A stretch of DNA of 64,000 bases. Origin: Carpediemonas membranifera (Eukaryota; Fornicata). The DNA lies in the NCBI GenBank assembly GCA_019828565.1, contig JAHDYR010000062.1:558001-622000 (forward strand), in the 5' to 3' direction. Shown here piece by piece: positions 30,823 to 39,273 of the stretch (position 1 is its first letter; each line of letters begins with the position of its first letter). The notes beneath the pieces were generated by a model that did not search any database, was not told the origin of the DNA, and saw only the letters and a program-made list of their open reading frames with translations. Made by a program: the position numbers and the translations under genes.

Positions 30823-33264
30823 CTAACATATAACAGGGACCGTGGCCATAAGTGTAAATGCCTCCTCGTCCGCCGTCTTCCAGTACAGCCGCAGCTTCCC
30901 GCTCTTGCCCTTGGACCCCTTCGGGCCATGAATCGGGATCTCGCACCTTTCCTTGCCCTCTATTGTGTCGTACTCGCCCTCGTGACCATCTCCGTCCTCT
31001 GTTTGGAAGAAAAGGTCGATCGGATCACACTTGAGCACTACAGGACCAACCAGACACCCAGCCCGAGACCTCTTGGCCCTGAGGCTGCAGCGGTGGTCGT
31101 AGTAGTCGCTCCCAAGCATGCAGTCCCTCATCACAGCCGGGTCGACCCGTCCGTCGACCAGGACAGCCTTGGCCTTCACCTCAGCAGCGTTAGCAGCCTC
31201 TACCACCGACCACTTGGCAATGACGTTGTATGACCCGCCCTCTAGCTTGGTCAGGAGCTGGACGGTCTCTTCTCCGATGGGGATCTTCACTGTTGCACGC
31301 CAGACGTCGCCGTCCAGTGTCATTGGGTGGCAGTTGAGGTATGGCACGGCATCCGAGACCGCCTTGGCCGTGAACTCGACGGTGGTCCCGCTTGCTACGG
31401 CCCCGATCGGAGTGAGGTCGCTGAAGTCGCGACTGTCCACGCCGTAAACGACAGGCAATATCTTCTCGGGCGGGACCACACCGTTGTGTCCAGTTGGACC
31501 ACCAGAGACTGTGATCAGATACTTTGTGACCTGCTCGATGATGTGACCGTCGCCCGACCCGACAAGGCTGACAACGTACTGGCCGGCGCCGGGGAAGTGG
31601 ATCGCGATGACGGAAGCTACCCTATTCCTGCCTGTCTTGACGTACTGCTGGTGTACAATACCCCGGATGGGCTTCCTCTCGAAAGTGACGCGGGCTTCGA
31701 TGGACACATCTGGAGGGTGACTGAGAGTGATCGAGAAGGGCTTGTTGGGGTCGAACTCGTGGGTGTATCGAACTTCAGGGAGCTTATGGTCCAGCGAGAC
31801 CATGTGGCGCCACACGAATGCCTCTGGGAAAACTCTGGTCTTAAACTGCTCGAGAGTCAGGGGCCAGTGTTCGGCCTGTGGTTTGTCGAGGTTGACACTA
31901 TCTGGCGAGACGAGCAAAGACAGCCATCTGATGTCACCGAGGGGGAAGTGCGTGTAGAAGAACCGAGTCGCCGGGATAGCGAACCAGTACGGTGTGAAAT
32001 TTGCCGTAAACGTCTGTGAAGTGAAATCAACTGTACCAGCACCCCAGGTAGGGTCCATGAAGACCCAGCGGGAGTCGATCAGGGCAGCCACAGCGGCGTG
32101 TGTGACCTTGGTAGGAGTCTGCGTGCTGAGCACGTCTCCTCTGGTTGCAACGTGGATCTTCTTCACCGTCAGCCCGGCCCGTTCAGCAAGGGCGACATAT
32201 GCGTTGGCATAGCCCTCGCATACTGACAGGCGGGCCTTGAGCACAGCTGCGGGTGACTGTTCGGGGAAGTGGAAGGGCGGGAGATTGAAGTAAGAGCGAG
32301 TGTCGTATCTAATACGGTGGGCGACATAATCATAGATCGCTCGATGTTTCTCGAGCTCGGTGTTGCAGCGCTGAGTGATTTCTCTTGCGGTGGCTGCGAT
32401 TCCGTCGAACCTGCTGGCAAGAGGTGCAACGAAGAGGTCGATCGCCTCGAAGTTCTTGGTGTCGAGGGAGAACACCTGGGTCCGCTCGACTCTTCTTGCC
32501 TGTATGAACTTACGAGCGGCCCTTTGGCACTTGACGACCATGTGGGCTATATCAGCAAAGGACCTGGCCGGCTCCGTCCTCTCCTTCTGCCGATTCTCCG
32601 CCTTCGCCCACCGAGCATTGCGACGGGCGACGGCTTCGTCGCTCTCATCGCTAGTGAACCCGTCGAGGCTGTCGACGAAGTCATCGTCGTCCCAGTCCCC
32701 AGACGGAGGCATGGACCTCTCCTCGATGACTTCCTCCTCGTAGTCCGCGTGCTCGTCCTCGTTGGCCTCAGACTCGTCCTCTGAGCCCACATCAACCTCT
32801 TCCTCTTCGTCCTCTTCGCCCTCGTCCTCGGCCCCCTCAGCCCCCTCGAAGTCTTCGGGCATCGGGATTTCAATAACCCTCTCATCCTCAACTTCAACCT
32901 CAGGCTCCTCCTCCTCGTGGGTGTCTAGATCATGGCGAACAACGACATCTGCCGGCTTGCAGTACCCGCCATGCCCAGGCCTGCACCTGAAGTGCCAGTT
33001 GCCGAGTATGAACCCATCGCACTTGTTCCGCTTATCCCGGTGAATGAACTCGATGCCAAGGAACGTGCCATCGATCTCTGCGTCTTGGATTGGCCCAATG
33101 TAGCGGACATGGCCGATTCTACCCAGATACGAGACAGTGCTTCCAATGGAAATGTTCTTCAGAGCGAGCTCGTCGGTGAAGGAAACAATTGACGATACCA
33201 CGCTAACTGGCCTCAAAAGCTGCGAATCATACACGTTCCGTTTCTTCGTTCGGCCAAACTTCAT
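30823..33264 (-). CDS. CAP-Gly plus transglutaminase-like (KY-type) fusion protein
   Basis: An 813-residue protein. Residues about 42-109 form a CAP-Gly-like domain (LGRIGHVRYIG, DGTFLGIEF, CRPGHGGYCKPADV), which in other proteins binds tubulin or EB C-termini. Residues about 118-215 are highly acidic. An IQ-like helix (VVKCQRAARKFIQARR) is near 242. A transglutaminase/protease-like domain spans about 300-440, with the expected triad Cys349 (SVCEGYANAY), His389 (THAAVAAL) and Asp404 (FMDPTWG). The usual Trp after the catalytic His-Ala is absent. The C-terminal 350 residues look like beta-rich domains as in kyphoscoliosis-peptidase proteins. A microtubule-linked scaffold or protease is plausible; activity is unproven. 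Confidence 0.78.
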   Translation of the reverse strand: MKFGRTKKRNVYDSQLLRPVSVVSSIVSFTDELALKNISIGSTVSYLGRIGHVRYIGPIQDAEIDGTFLGIEFIHRDKRNKCDGFILGNWHFRCRPGHGGYCKPADVVVRHDLDTHEEEEPEVEVEDERVIEIPMPEDFEGAEGAEDEGEEDEEEEVDVGSEDESEANEDEHADYEEEVIEERSMPPSGDWDDDDFVDSLDGFTSDESDEAVARRNARWAKAENRQKERTEPARSFADIAHMVVKCQRAARKFIQARRVERTQVFSLDTKNFEAIDLFVAPLASRFDGIAATAREITQRCNTELEKHRAIYDYVAHRIRYDTRSYFNLPPFHFPEQSPAAVLKARLSVCEGYANAYVALAERAGLTVKKIHVATRGDVLSTQTPTKVTHAAVAALIDSRWVFMDPTWGAGTVDFTSQTFTANFTPYWFAIPATRFFYTHFPLGDIRWLSLLVSPDSVNLDKPQAEHWPLTLEQFKTRVFPEAFVWRHMVSLDHKLPEVRYTHEFDPNKPFSITLSHPPDVSIEARVTFERKPIRGIVHQQYVKTGRNRVASVIAIHFPGAGQYVVSLVGSGDGHIIEQVTKYLITVSGGPTGHNGVVPPEKILPVVYGVDSRDFSDLTPIGAVASGTTVEFTAKAVSDAVPYLNCHPMTLDGDVWRATVKIPIGEETVQLLTKLEGGSYNVIAKWSVVEAANAAEVKAKAVLVDGRVDPAVMRDCMLGSDYYDHRCSLRAKRSRAGCLVGPVVLKCDPIDLFFQTEDGDGHEGEYDTIEGKERCEIPIHGPKGSKGKSGKLRLYWKTADEEAFTLMATVPVIC

Positions 33265-33418
33265 GTGCTATTGTGTTGTCAGCGATTTTTGTGGTAGACC
33301 GTCATAGATACATGAGATACGTACGCCACAGTCGAGATCACATAAATCCATCGAACTGCCTGTTCTAAAGCTCCGTTTACCGTTTTGCGACGCTGCCTGA
33401 GCCACGCCTTCCGTTCGC

Positions 33419-35119
33419 TCATCCCAAGTGGCCGCGCATTATCTTGTCCACAGGGAAAGGGTCGTAGTCCCCCGACGGCCCTGTCCTATAGCAGCCAGTG
33501 GCCACCAGCTTGTACGACGCCGTGTCGGGCATCTCCCCGCTGACGAGACAGTTGGACAGATGGAGCTCCTTGAGACGGGGGAAGAACGACGCCACGACGT
33601 CGAGAGAGGTCTCCGCCTGCTCAAGGTAGAGCGTCGTGACCACGTTGGGGGTTACATATGACCCATCCTGCTGCTCAGTGAATATTGGGCTCTTGGCCTG
33701 GAAGCCGCAAGTCAACGTCGTCAGCTGGCTAAACTGAGCAGCTAGCGCTGCAATTCTCGAGCCGCAGTCCGTTATCAGCCTTGGGAGATACCGGAGGAAC
33801 ATCCGCTCGAGCCTGGACGACTGACCTGTGACGACGGGCGGCACAGAGTACAGGGTGACCGTAAACGGGTCGTCTAAAGCCAACGGCGTCGTTTGATTCT
33901 CGCTAGGCGTGTTCCTACTGGTCCTAGCAGCAGAGAGGAAGGCCATGAGGTCGTCCTCGTCAATGAGCTGGTCACAGTTGATGAACAAGTCGGACAAGGT
34001 CGTCCGGTACTTCTCCACCGCCGCCCTGACCGCGGTCCCGAGGTGGGGGGCGACCAGACCCTTCCAGTGTGCGATGTTCACCTTGAGGACCTTCTCGCCG
34101 GTCGGCCACTCAGCCCCGCTCCAACCGACGGGGTCCATGACAATCAGGGTGTCGACGTCGGGGTGAAGCGTCATCCGTTTCATATATGAGTCGGTGAGTC
34201 TCAGACGGCAGAGGAGGAACACCTTGAGGGCCCAGGCGCGGGCTATGGCGAGCAGGGTCTCTTGCTCCAGCTGGCCGAGGAGGTATATGATGGGCTTCAT
34301 CTTCTGCTCGATGAACTCGGGCGTCCCTTCACTCATGGGCCGCCACGCCTCCTTGAACTGGGCCGTCATGACCAGGATGAGATCCGTCATCGCCCTCAGG
34401 GGCACCGTATTACTACTACTACTGTCCTGCCCCATGCTCCGCTCGAACAAACTACTCACACCTGTCCGCTCCATCATGTCGTACCGGGCCACGGAGGTCG
34501 GCGGCACGGGCTCCTCCATTCTGGGTCTCTTGAGCTCCTGTACCCGCTGGATCTGGTCTCTGAGTGTGAAACCGTGTTCCCCGGGCTGCAGGAAGGGCTG
34601 GAACTCAATGTCGTTCAGGTCCATGTCGAATGGACCTGACCGACATGGACCAGTCGTGATCGGTCCCGAGCCAAACTCTAGCGGGGTGGGGTTGATCTCG
34701 AGGGGGTCGAGGGGCGAGGGTTGCGGGAGGGCCTCTGGGCCCTGGAAGGGCGGCGGGGTCATCCTCGGGATGCCTGCGTCCATGGTAATCGGTTTGGGAG
34801 CCGGAGCGGCGGCCGCACCGGGCTCCTGGTTCTCCCAAGAGCGGAGGAACTCGTTGTAGTGTTTCTTGAGGACAAAGCCAACGTTCGTGACGGACTTGGG
34901 GAGTTCAAGCTTCCGCCCAACATCCTTCCACTTCTTTTCGCGGATGACAGCATCAATGCCGCCTCGATCACGGACTTCTTTGAAGAGTTTGCCGAAATCG
35001 AGTTTCTGGTGGCCAACAACGGGCCACCGCAAGTTCGGATTGTTCACTCGGACACGCTCAAAGACAGCTACATTGAAAGGATCCAATTCCACCGGGTCCT
35101 TCTCCTTCTCGGCGCTCAT
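33419..35119 (-). CDS. ARID (BRIGHT) domain DNA-binding protein
   Basis: A 566-residue protein whose residues 15-97 form an ARID domain. The landmarks are LRWPVVGHQKLDFGKLFKEV, RGGIDAVIREKKWKDVGRKL and VLKKHYNEFLRSWE. ARID proteins bind DNA, often AT-rich, and many belong to chromatin remodelling complexes. Residues 105-200 are Pro-rich and probably disordered. The remainder is helical with no recognised domain, although LEQETLLAIARAWALKVFLLCRLRLTD is strongly hydrophobic-helical. The start at 35119 gives MSAEKEKDPVELDPF directly before the domain. A SWI/SNF role is possible but cannot be shown here. Confidence 0.85.
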   Translation of the reverse strand: MSAEKEKDPVELDPFNVAVFERVRVNNPNLRWPVVGHQKLDFGKLFKEVRDRGGIDAVIREKKWKDVGRKLELPKSVTNVGFVLKKHYNEFLRSWENQEPGAAAAPAPKPITMDAGIPRMTPPPFQGPEALPQPSPLDPLEINPTPLEFGSGPITTGPCRSGPFDMDLNDIEFQPFLQPGEHGFTLRDQIQRVQELKRPRMEEPVPPTSVARYDMMERTGVSSLFERSMGQDSSSSNTVPLRAMTDLILVMTAQFKEAWRPMSEGTPEFIEQKMKPIIYLLGQLEQETLLAIARAWALKVFLLCRLRLTDSYMKRMTLHPDVDTLIVMDPVGWSGAEWPTGEKVLKVNIAHWKGLVAPHLGTAVRAAVEKYRTTLSDLFINCDQLIDEDDLMAFLSAARTSRNTPSENQTTPLALDDPFTVTLYSVPPVVTGQSSRLERMFLRYLPRLITDCGSRIAALAAQFSQLTTLTCGFQAKSPIFTEQQDGSYVTPNVVTTLYLEQAETSLDVVASFFPRLKELHLSNCLVSGEMPDTASYKLVATGCYRTGPSGDYDPFPVDKIMRGHLG

Positions 35120-35214
35120 GGTCTAACTGCTGCTGGTGACTACAAATACTCGAGAGTCGAACGGCATCGGATGTCCGCAAGCTCAGCAGCAGCAGCGCTA
35201 GTACGTCGCAACGG

Positions 35215-35478
35215 ATGAGCTCAGTCGGCAAAAAGCAAGACTATTTGACAGACGTTTTGAGTACCGGGTTGAGTACAGGGATGAGAGAGCGCCAGCCCAT
35301 CCTTGCTAAGAGTGTTGATGGTGAGGTCATGATGGTGGTCGCGCCTTCATTCGCAACATCGACTGATCGGGCAGTTTTGTCGATGGCGCCATCTCAGCGA
35401 AATGTTCCAATCGCCGCGCCGTTGCGGGAAGATTGTCTATTTCTCCACATTCATACAGCTTGTATGCACATACATTGA
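35215..35478 (+). CDS. Small hypothetical ORF, possibly spliced
   Basis: An 87-codon ORF starting MSSVGKKQDYLTD. Codon bias is moderate, so coding is uncertain. Its 3' end contains GTATGC at 35462 followed by two acceptor-like sequences, ATTACACAG (ends 35489) and TTTACTCAG (ends 35506). These match the intron pattern of this genome, so the last codons may be replaced by a short second exon. No family recognised. Confidence 0.3.
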   Translation: MSSVGKKQDYLTDVLSTGLSTGMRERQPILAKSVDGEVMMVVAPSFATSTDRAVLSMAPSQRNVPIAAPLREDCLFLHIHTACMHIH

Positions 35479-35605
35479 TTATTACACAGGGAGTTCGTTT
35501 ACTCAGTCCAAATAACACAGCTGGTTCGTTTCTCACGATTCACCATCTAATACAGCAAGTGCGTTTCAAAACACCCATGACATCTGCCTTGTCCTCTCCC
35601 ATATC

Positions 35606-35918
35606 ATGCAGGGTACCATCATCCCCAGACTGTTCAAGATGGAGATAACCAACGTCGATACGAACAAACTGACCGTTGTCGAGATGAAGGACCGCTTCCT
35701 CGTTGCAGATGGCGACGACAAAGTCATTGCGGAGATCCTCAATAACGCCAATCGCTGGTGTCTTGACTTCCAGGTAGCCGACTTCGTCTAGTCCAGTTGT
35801 TGCAGGTAGCGTCGTCCAAATGATCCCGCCTGGAAACCCGAGAGCGACCCTTGAGGACCTGAAGCGCATGGTAACCCATATTAAGAAACAGCACAAGCAG
35901 TATCAGTCAGACGACTGA
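35606..35918 (+). CDS. Small hypothetical protein with a frame break
   Basis: The first frame (35606-35791) encodes MQGTIIPRLFKMEITNVDTN and continues to LNNANRWCLDFQVADF. The neighbouring frame then encodes SSPVVAGSVVQMIPPGNP, followed by a Lys-rich helix ending at 35918. Both parts show the strong third-position GC bias of this genome, while the antisense frame does not, which indicates one gene of about 103 residues with a one-base discrepancy near 35788, or an unusual intron. I see no intron with the local YTNACNYAG acceptor. No family recognised. Confidence 0.4.
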
Positions 35919-35935
35919 TCATTGCGCGGGTGCAA

Positions 35936-35974
35936 TTTATGAAGTCTGCGTGTATAAATTGAGTTTATGAAGTC
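35936..35974 (+). promoter_or_regulatory. Possible small-RNA promoter: direct repeat plus TATA box
   Basis: The 11-mer TTTATGAAGTC occurs twice, at 35936-35946 and 35964-35974, with TATAAA at 35953-35958 between them. The spacing to the structured stretch starting near 35980 would suit a polymerase III-type upstream promoter. This is an inference from position only. Confidence 0.3.
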
Positions 35975-35978
35975 AGAA

Positions 35979-36165
35979 TGGTCGAAATCGAAATCGGCAA
36001 CGCTGGTCTTCCAACTGACCGCATCGGCCAAGGCTGATGTTCAGCTCATCCGGTAAGATGAGCAATTTCGACTTACGTAGGTTGCCGGAGCGCAGGTAAG
36101 TCTCTGAAGCTGACTACAGGCAGCTCGTGTCACCTCGGCGTGACGGCCGTAATATTTACACAGCT
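35979..36165 (+). ncRNA. Putative structured non-coding RNA, unidentified
   Basis: This non-coding stretch contains several perfect inverted repeats that could form one branched RNA. An 8-bp closing stem pairs 35981-35988 with 36065-36072. Inside it are hairpins 36005-36008/36017-36020 and 36044-36050/36057-36063 (7 bp, 6-nt loop). Downstream are 36070-36076/36096-36102 (7 bp, an alternative to the closing stem) and 36129-36133/36140-36144. I could not match it to RNase P, MRP, SRP RNA, U1, U6 or U3. The boundaries and strand are guesses. Confidence 0.35.
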
Positions 36166-36454
36166 CAAAATATATGATACGATCCTGATCCGGTCCCGGC
36201 AGGTCGTGTAATCAAATCAGGATGGCCAGTTCGAATGGCCGACGAGACTTCGGACGCGGGGCGCCTACCTCATTCTCAGATCGCGGCCGGAAACCGCGAA
36301 TTCCAAATATTTGATCAGAGAATAAATAATTGCCCCTGGGAATAGAGTAGGAGTATAGGTAGGAGGAGCACTGTTAGTGTGCCAGATTGCCTGGCTATTT
36401 ACTTGGAGGCCGGGGATTCTAAAGTAAATCTTCCCCCCCCCCGTTGGATATCTA

Positions 36455-36600
36455 GCGTAGTATGTGAGAAAGGCCTGCCAGTCAAGCCGTAGCTTCGTGC
36501 TCGAAGTTAAGTGGCGCTTGGGAGCGCAGCTGGCAGGTTCCGGCGTGGGTTGGAAGCAACCGACCAGATTTTATATAGGCTATGTATCCGTCTAGATTCG
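36455..36600 (+). ncRNA. Putative structured RNA, possibly snRNA-like
   Basis: An 8-bp stem (36474-36481 with 36530-36537) encloses two perfect hairpins: 36493-36497/36502-36506 and 36514-36518/36523-36527. A third hairpin (36548-36552/36557-36561) follows, and then ATTTTATA at 36568-36575, which resembles an Sm-binding site. GTAGTAT precedes the stem at 36456-36462, as the branch-recognition element does in U2 snRNA. A U2-like identity is only a suggestion: the canonical U2 5' stem is not evident. Confidence 0.35.
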
Positions 36601-36861
36601 ACACAATGGTGTCGAGACGTCAGTGCTCATGAACGAGGCCGTGGCCGCGCGAGTCTACCACGCCCGGCGGACAACAACCCAGGCGGCGCAAGCCGACGAT
36701 ATTTGCGGACGTGAGAACTTCACGGACAGTAAATATCCTTCCCCCCCATTGGTTTACACAGCGGATGAGCTAGTGTGGATGTGTCAGACATCGTCTTGGA
36801 ACTCAATCGCCCAAGCAGAGCGCGAAATCAATAAAAACAATAAAAAGTTTGCATAAAATCT

Positions 36862-36931
36862 GCACCAGCCGGGATTCGAACCCGGGTAACCAGCTTGGAA
36901 GGCTAGTGTGATGCCACTACACTACTGGCGC
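36862..36931 (-). tRNA. tRNA-Gly (UCC)
   Basis: A 70-nt cloverleaf on the minus strand. The acceptor GCGCCAG pairs with CTGGTGC (one G-U). The D-arm is short with a GTG/CAC stem. The anticodon stem CTAGC/GCTGG encloses the loop CTTCCAA with anticodon TCC. The T-arm is CCGGG-TTCGAAT-CCCGG, with a canonical B box. CCA is not encoded. A T-rich stretch follows the 3' end on the minus strand as a likely polymerase III terminator. Confidence 0.93.
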
Positions 36932-37568
36932 TGGGTTTTTGCATTTCGGTTGAGCACCTCCTGCTCATGTTGCCTTGCTGAGCTTATTCTTCTTGCTCCT
37001 GTTCCATCTTGGCCTCTTTGTTCCGATATCGAGCGACTCTACTGAGTCAGACCAAATCAGGACTGGATCCAAATCACCTCGGCCACCTGCGACGAATGAC
37101 TAACGCTTCCCTCTCCTTGCCAGCGCGACGCCAGCCAGAGCGCCCTCCGCCGAATGGCATCACACGGCAGAGTCCTTTGAGTGTTCCAATGGTTCCTGGT
37201 GATATCACATTATCAGTGCACTATATGCTGACATACCCGCTAAACTCGTTGCGCTGGGTCGGGCCCTTTTTCGAAGATGGTCGCCCCTTGGCATCACGAG
37301 TTGGGCTGCTCCGGACTAATGCCTCACTGAATCGCCCGGGCTACTAGTGGACTATGTGCACAGGCGCGGAATCCCCCTGAATGAATCAGCTGATCGAGTT
37401 CCGAAAATGAGAATTTTGATTGCGGACGAAAGGTGATGGTGAAGCTATAGTGAAGGTAGGAAGGGTCTTATCTCGCATTTAACAGCTCATTATACTATAA
37501 ATGGACGAACGGCACTGTCTCCGCGTGGCCGAAATCTACTTCAAAATTCTAAGATGTCAGTATGTATT
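36932..37568. other. Intergenic stretch between two tRNA genes
   Basis: About 640 bp without a supported gene. A 112-codon open frame at 37009-37347 has no family similarity and weak third-position bias, so I do not annotate it as coding. Confidence 0.5.
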
Positions 37569-37653
37569 GCTGGCTTAGTTCAACGGAAGAACAAAGAATT
37601 CATCCACGGCTTACGTAAACTCTTCGATACTGGTTCGACTCCAGTAGCCGGCA
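37569..37653 (+). tRNA. tRNA-Met (CAU), apparently with a short intron
   Basis: The acceptor GCTGGCT pairs with AGCCGGC (one G-U). The D-arm is GTTC-AACGGAA-GAAC and the T-arm ACTGG-TTCGACT-CCAGT; discriminator A is at 37653 and TTTT follows at about 37659. The anticodon stem AAGAA leads into TTCAT, so U33 and anticodon CAT (37601-37603) are clear. Between it and the 3' strand of the stem (CTCTT) lie 16 nt instead of 2, implying an intron of about 14 nt. The base after the anticodon is C, not the expected A37, so the intron may not sit at the canonical 37/38 site. One stem pair is mismatched. Confidence 0.7.
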
Positions 37654-37981
37654 CCATTCTTTTGCACCTCCAGTCTTGCAGTGCGTCGACATCGTGCTCG
37701 CGTGTCGAAATCCAAATTTCTGCGCCACGACTAACATAAACTGCCCGAGGCATCGACACCCCAGGCGTCCACGGTTCTGTGTAGAACCAACGTGGGGCCT
37801 TGACGCTTGGCGTGCTGAACGGTGTTGGACAAGCGTCCCATCAACCATTCCAGCATATTTCTCAGCAGTATGTCGCACAGACATAATTCCTTCCCCAAGG
37901 GCTTTGAGTCGCAAAGGTGACTAATGCTCAGTCTGTCATCATTTATGGTACATATGTAACATGTATGTCTATATCAAATGA

Positions 37982-39133
37982 CTAGGCCTCTATGGCCTCT
38001 CTATCACCCTCCTGGTCAACCTCGGCCACCTCCGAGATGACTGGAGCTGAAGGGGGTGACGCCACAGAAAGGGCGCCCTTATATCCTGGTGACGTGGCAC
38101 ACATGTAGGGCATTGACTCGCCATACATGTTGTCCTTGGCGTGCTTGCAACGCTTGATAATGCAGTGCACGATGAATTCGGCCAGCTTCTGGTGGCCCGC
38201 TTCGATGGCGAAGTCCGTCGCCATCATCCCGTCTGGGGTCTTTGCCACCAAGTTTGCCTTGTGCTGATTCAGCAACACCACACCCTTGGTCTTGCCCGAG
38301 GACGCAGCCATATGAATGGGTCTGAGCCCACTGCTACAGGCCGCATTGATGTTGGCCCCGTTCTTAATTAGAGCCGTCGCCATGCCGAGCGCACCAATGC
38401 GTACTGCTACGTGCAACGGCGTCATGCCACTGTGCGTGGTCACGTTAGGGTCTGCACCGTGATCGAGCAGCAGTTGAGCGGCGGCCCTTGCATTACCATG
38501 TGCGAGGTTGAAGAGAGGCGTGTGCCCATTTTTGTCTCGAATGTTGACGCAATCTTTGGTCTGCAGGATGACCTTCATCATCTTCAAATTGCCCTTTGCG
38601 CCGAATCTGACGAGAAGCTCGGCCCGATAGCAGGGAAGGCTCTCGGTAAGCATGATGTTGAGAAGCTCTCGCTCGTTGCGAGCTATGGCCTTGTCGATAG
38701 CGGTCTGCTTGCCGGCCAAGGGGCTGGCACCAGCGGCTAGCAGAGCACTCACAAGGTTGACTGACCTATGCTTGACTGCCAGCCACAATGCCGTGTGGCC
38801 ATCGGTATTCAGGCGGTTAGGGTTGATAAAGTGACTAGAAAGTACCGTGATACTGTCCTCAAAGCCGACCTGGGCTGCAAGATAAGCGAGTGGCAGTGGC
38901 GCAGTGTCGCACGAAAAGTGACTGAGTAGTGCGTCAAGGATATCCGAACGATGGTGTAAGACGGCACTGGCGAGGAGATCTAGGCCATTAGCGTTCCGTT
39001 TGGCGATGAAGGTCATCGAGTTGCGGCGCTTTTCGAGGGCGGCGTCAAGCGCGGTGCGGAACTCTTCAATTGTGGTAGAACTATCACGAATAAGCTTTCT
39101 TAAGCGTTTGTTTGCTTCTTCAGTGCTGGACAT
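37982..39133 (-). CDS. Ankyrin-repeat protein
   Basis: A 383-residue protein with an N-terminal helical segment and about eight ankyrin repeats spanning residues 45-330. Clear repeats are NTDGHTALWLAVKHRSVNLV, DKNGHTPLFNLAHGNARAAA, THSGMTPLHVAVRIGALGMA and SSGLRPIHMAASSGKTKGV. The C-terminus is Cys-containing and Ser/Pro-rich with no domain visible. Ankyrin repeats mediate protein binding, and the partner is unknown. The start ATG at 39133 yields MSSTEEANKRL. Metamonads carry many such proteins, so orthology cannot be assigned. Confidence 0.85.
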   Translation of the reverse strand: MSSTEEANKRLRKLIRDSSTTIEEFRTALDAALEKRRNSMTFIAKRNANGLDLLASAVLHHRSDILDALLSHFSCDTAPLPLAYLAAQVGFEDSITVLSSHFINPNRLNTDGHTALWLAVKHRSVNLVSALLAAGASPLAGKQTAIDKAIARNERELLNIMLTESLPCYRAELLVRFGAKGNLKMMKVILQTKDCVNIRDKNGHTPLFNLAHGNARAAAQLLLDHGADPNVTTHSGMTPLHVAVRIGALGMATALIKNGANINAACSSGLRPIHMAASSGKTKGVVLLNQHKANLVAKTPDGMMATDFAIEAGHQKLAEFIVHCIIKRCKHAKDNMYGESMPYMCATSPGYKGALSVASPPSAPVISEVAEVDQEGDREAIEA

Positions 39134-39273
39134 GAGTGAGTGTGCAACTCAGGTCCGCATTCAGCGCCGCTATTGTGTCATCGCCATCATCTGCGAATGC
39201 TGAGTCAAGGCAGGTCAACCAGCACTGCCAAGTCGATAGGAACACTCTACCGGTACTAAGTTGCGTTTATTGA

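Noticed and set aside
36236-36256. tRNA T-arm suggested by GTTCGAA in a perfect stem
   Set aside because: The stem register is off by one relative to a T-loop, and no other cloverleaf arms are present.
36474-36560. 5S rRNA, suggested by GAAGTTAAG
   Set aside because: The surrounding perfect hairpins are incompatible with the 5S fold, and the conserved loop E and terminal helix are missing.
37009-37347. 112-codon ORF between the tRNA genes
   Set aside because: No family features and weak codon bias, in a region otherwise devoted to RNA genes.
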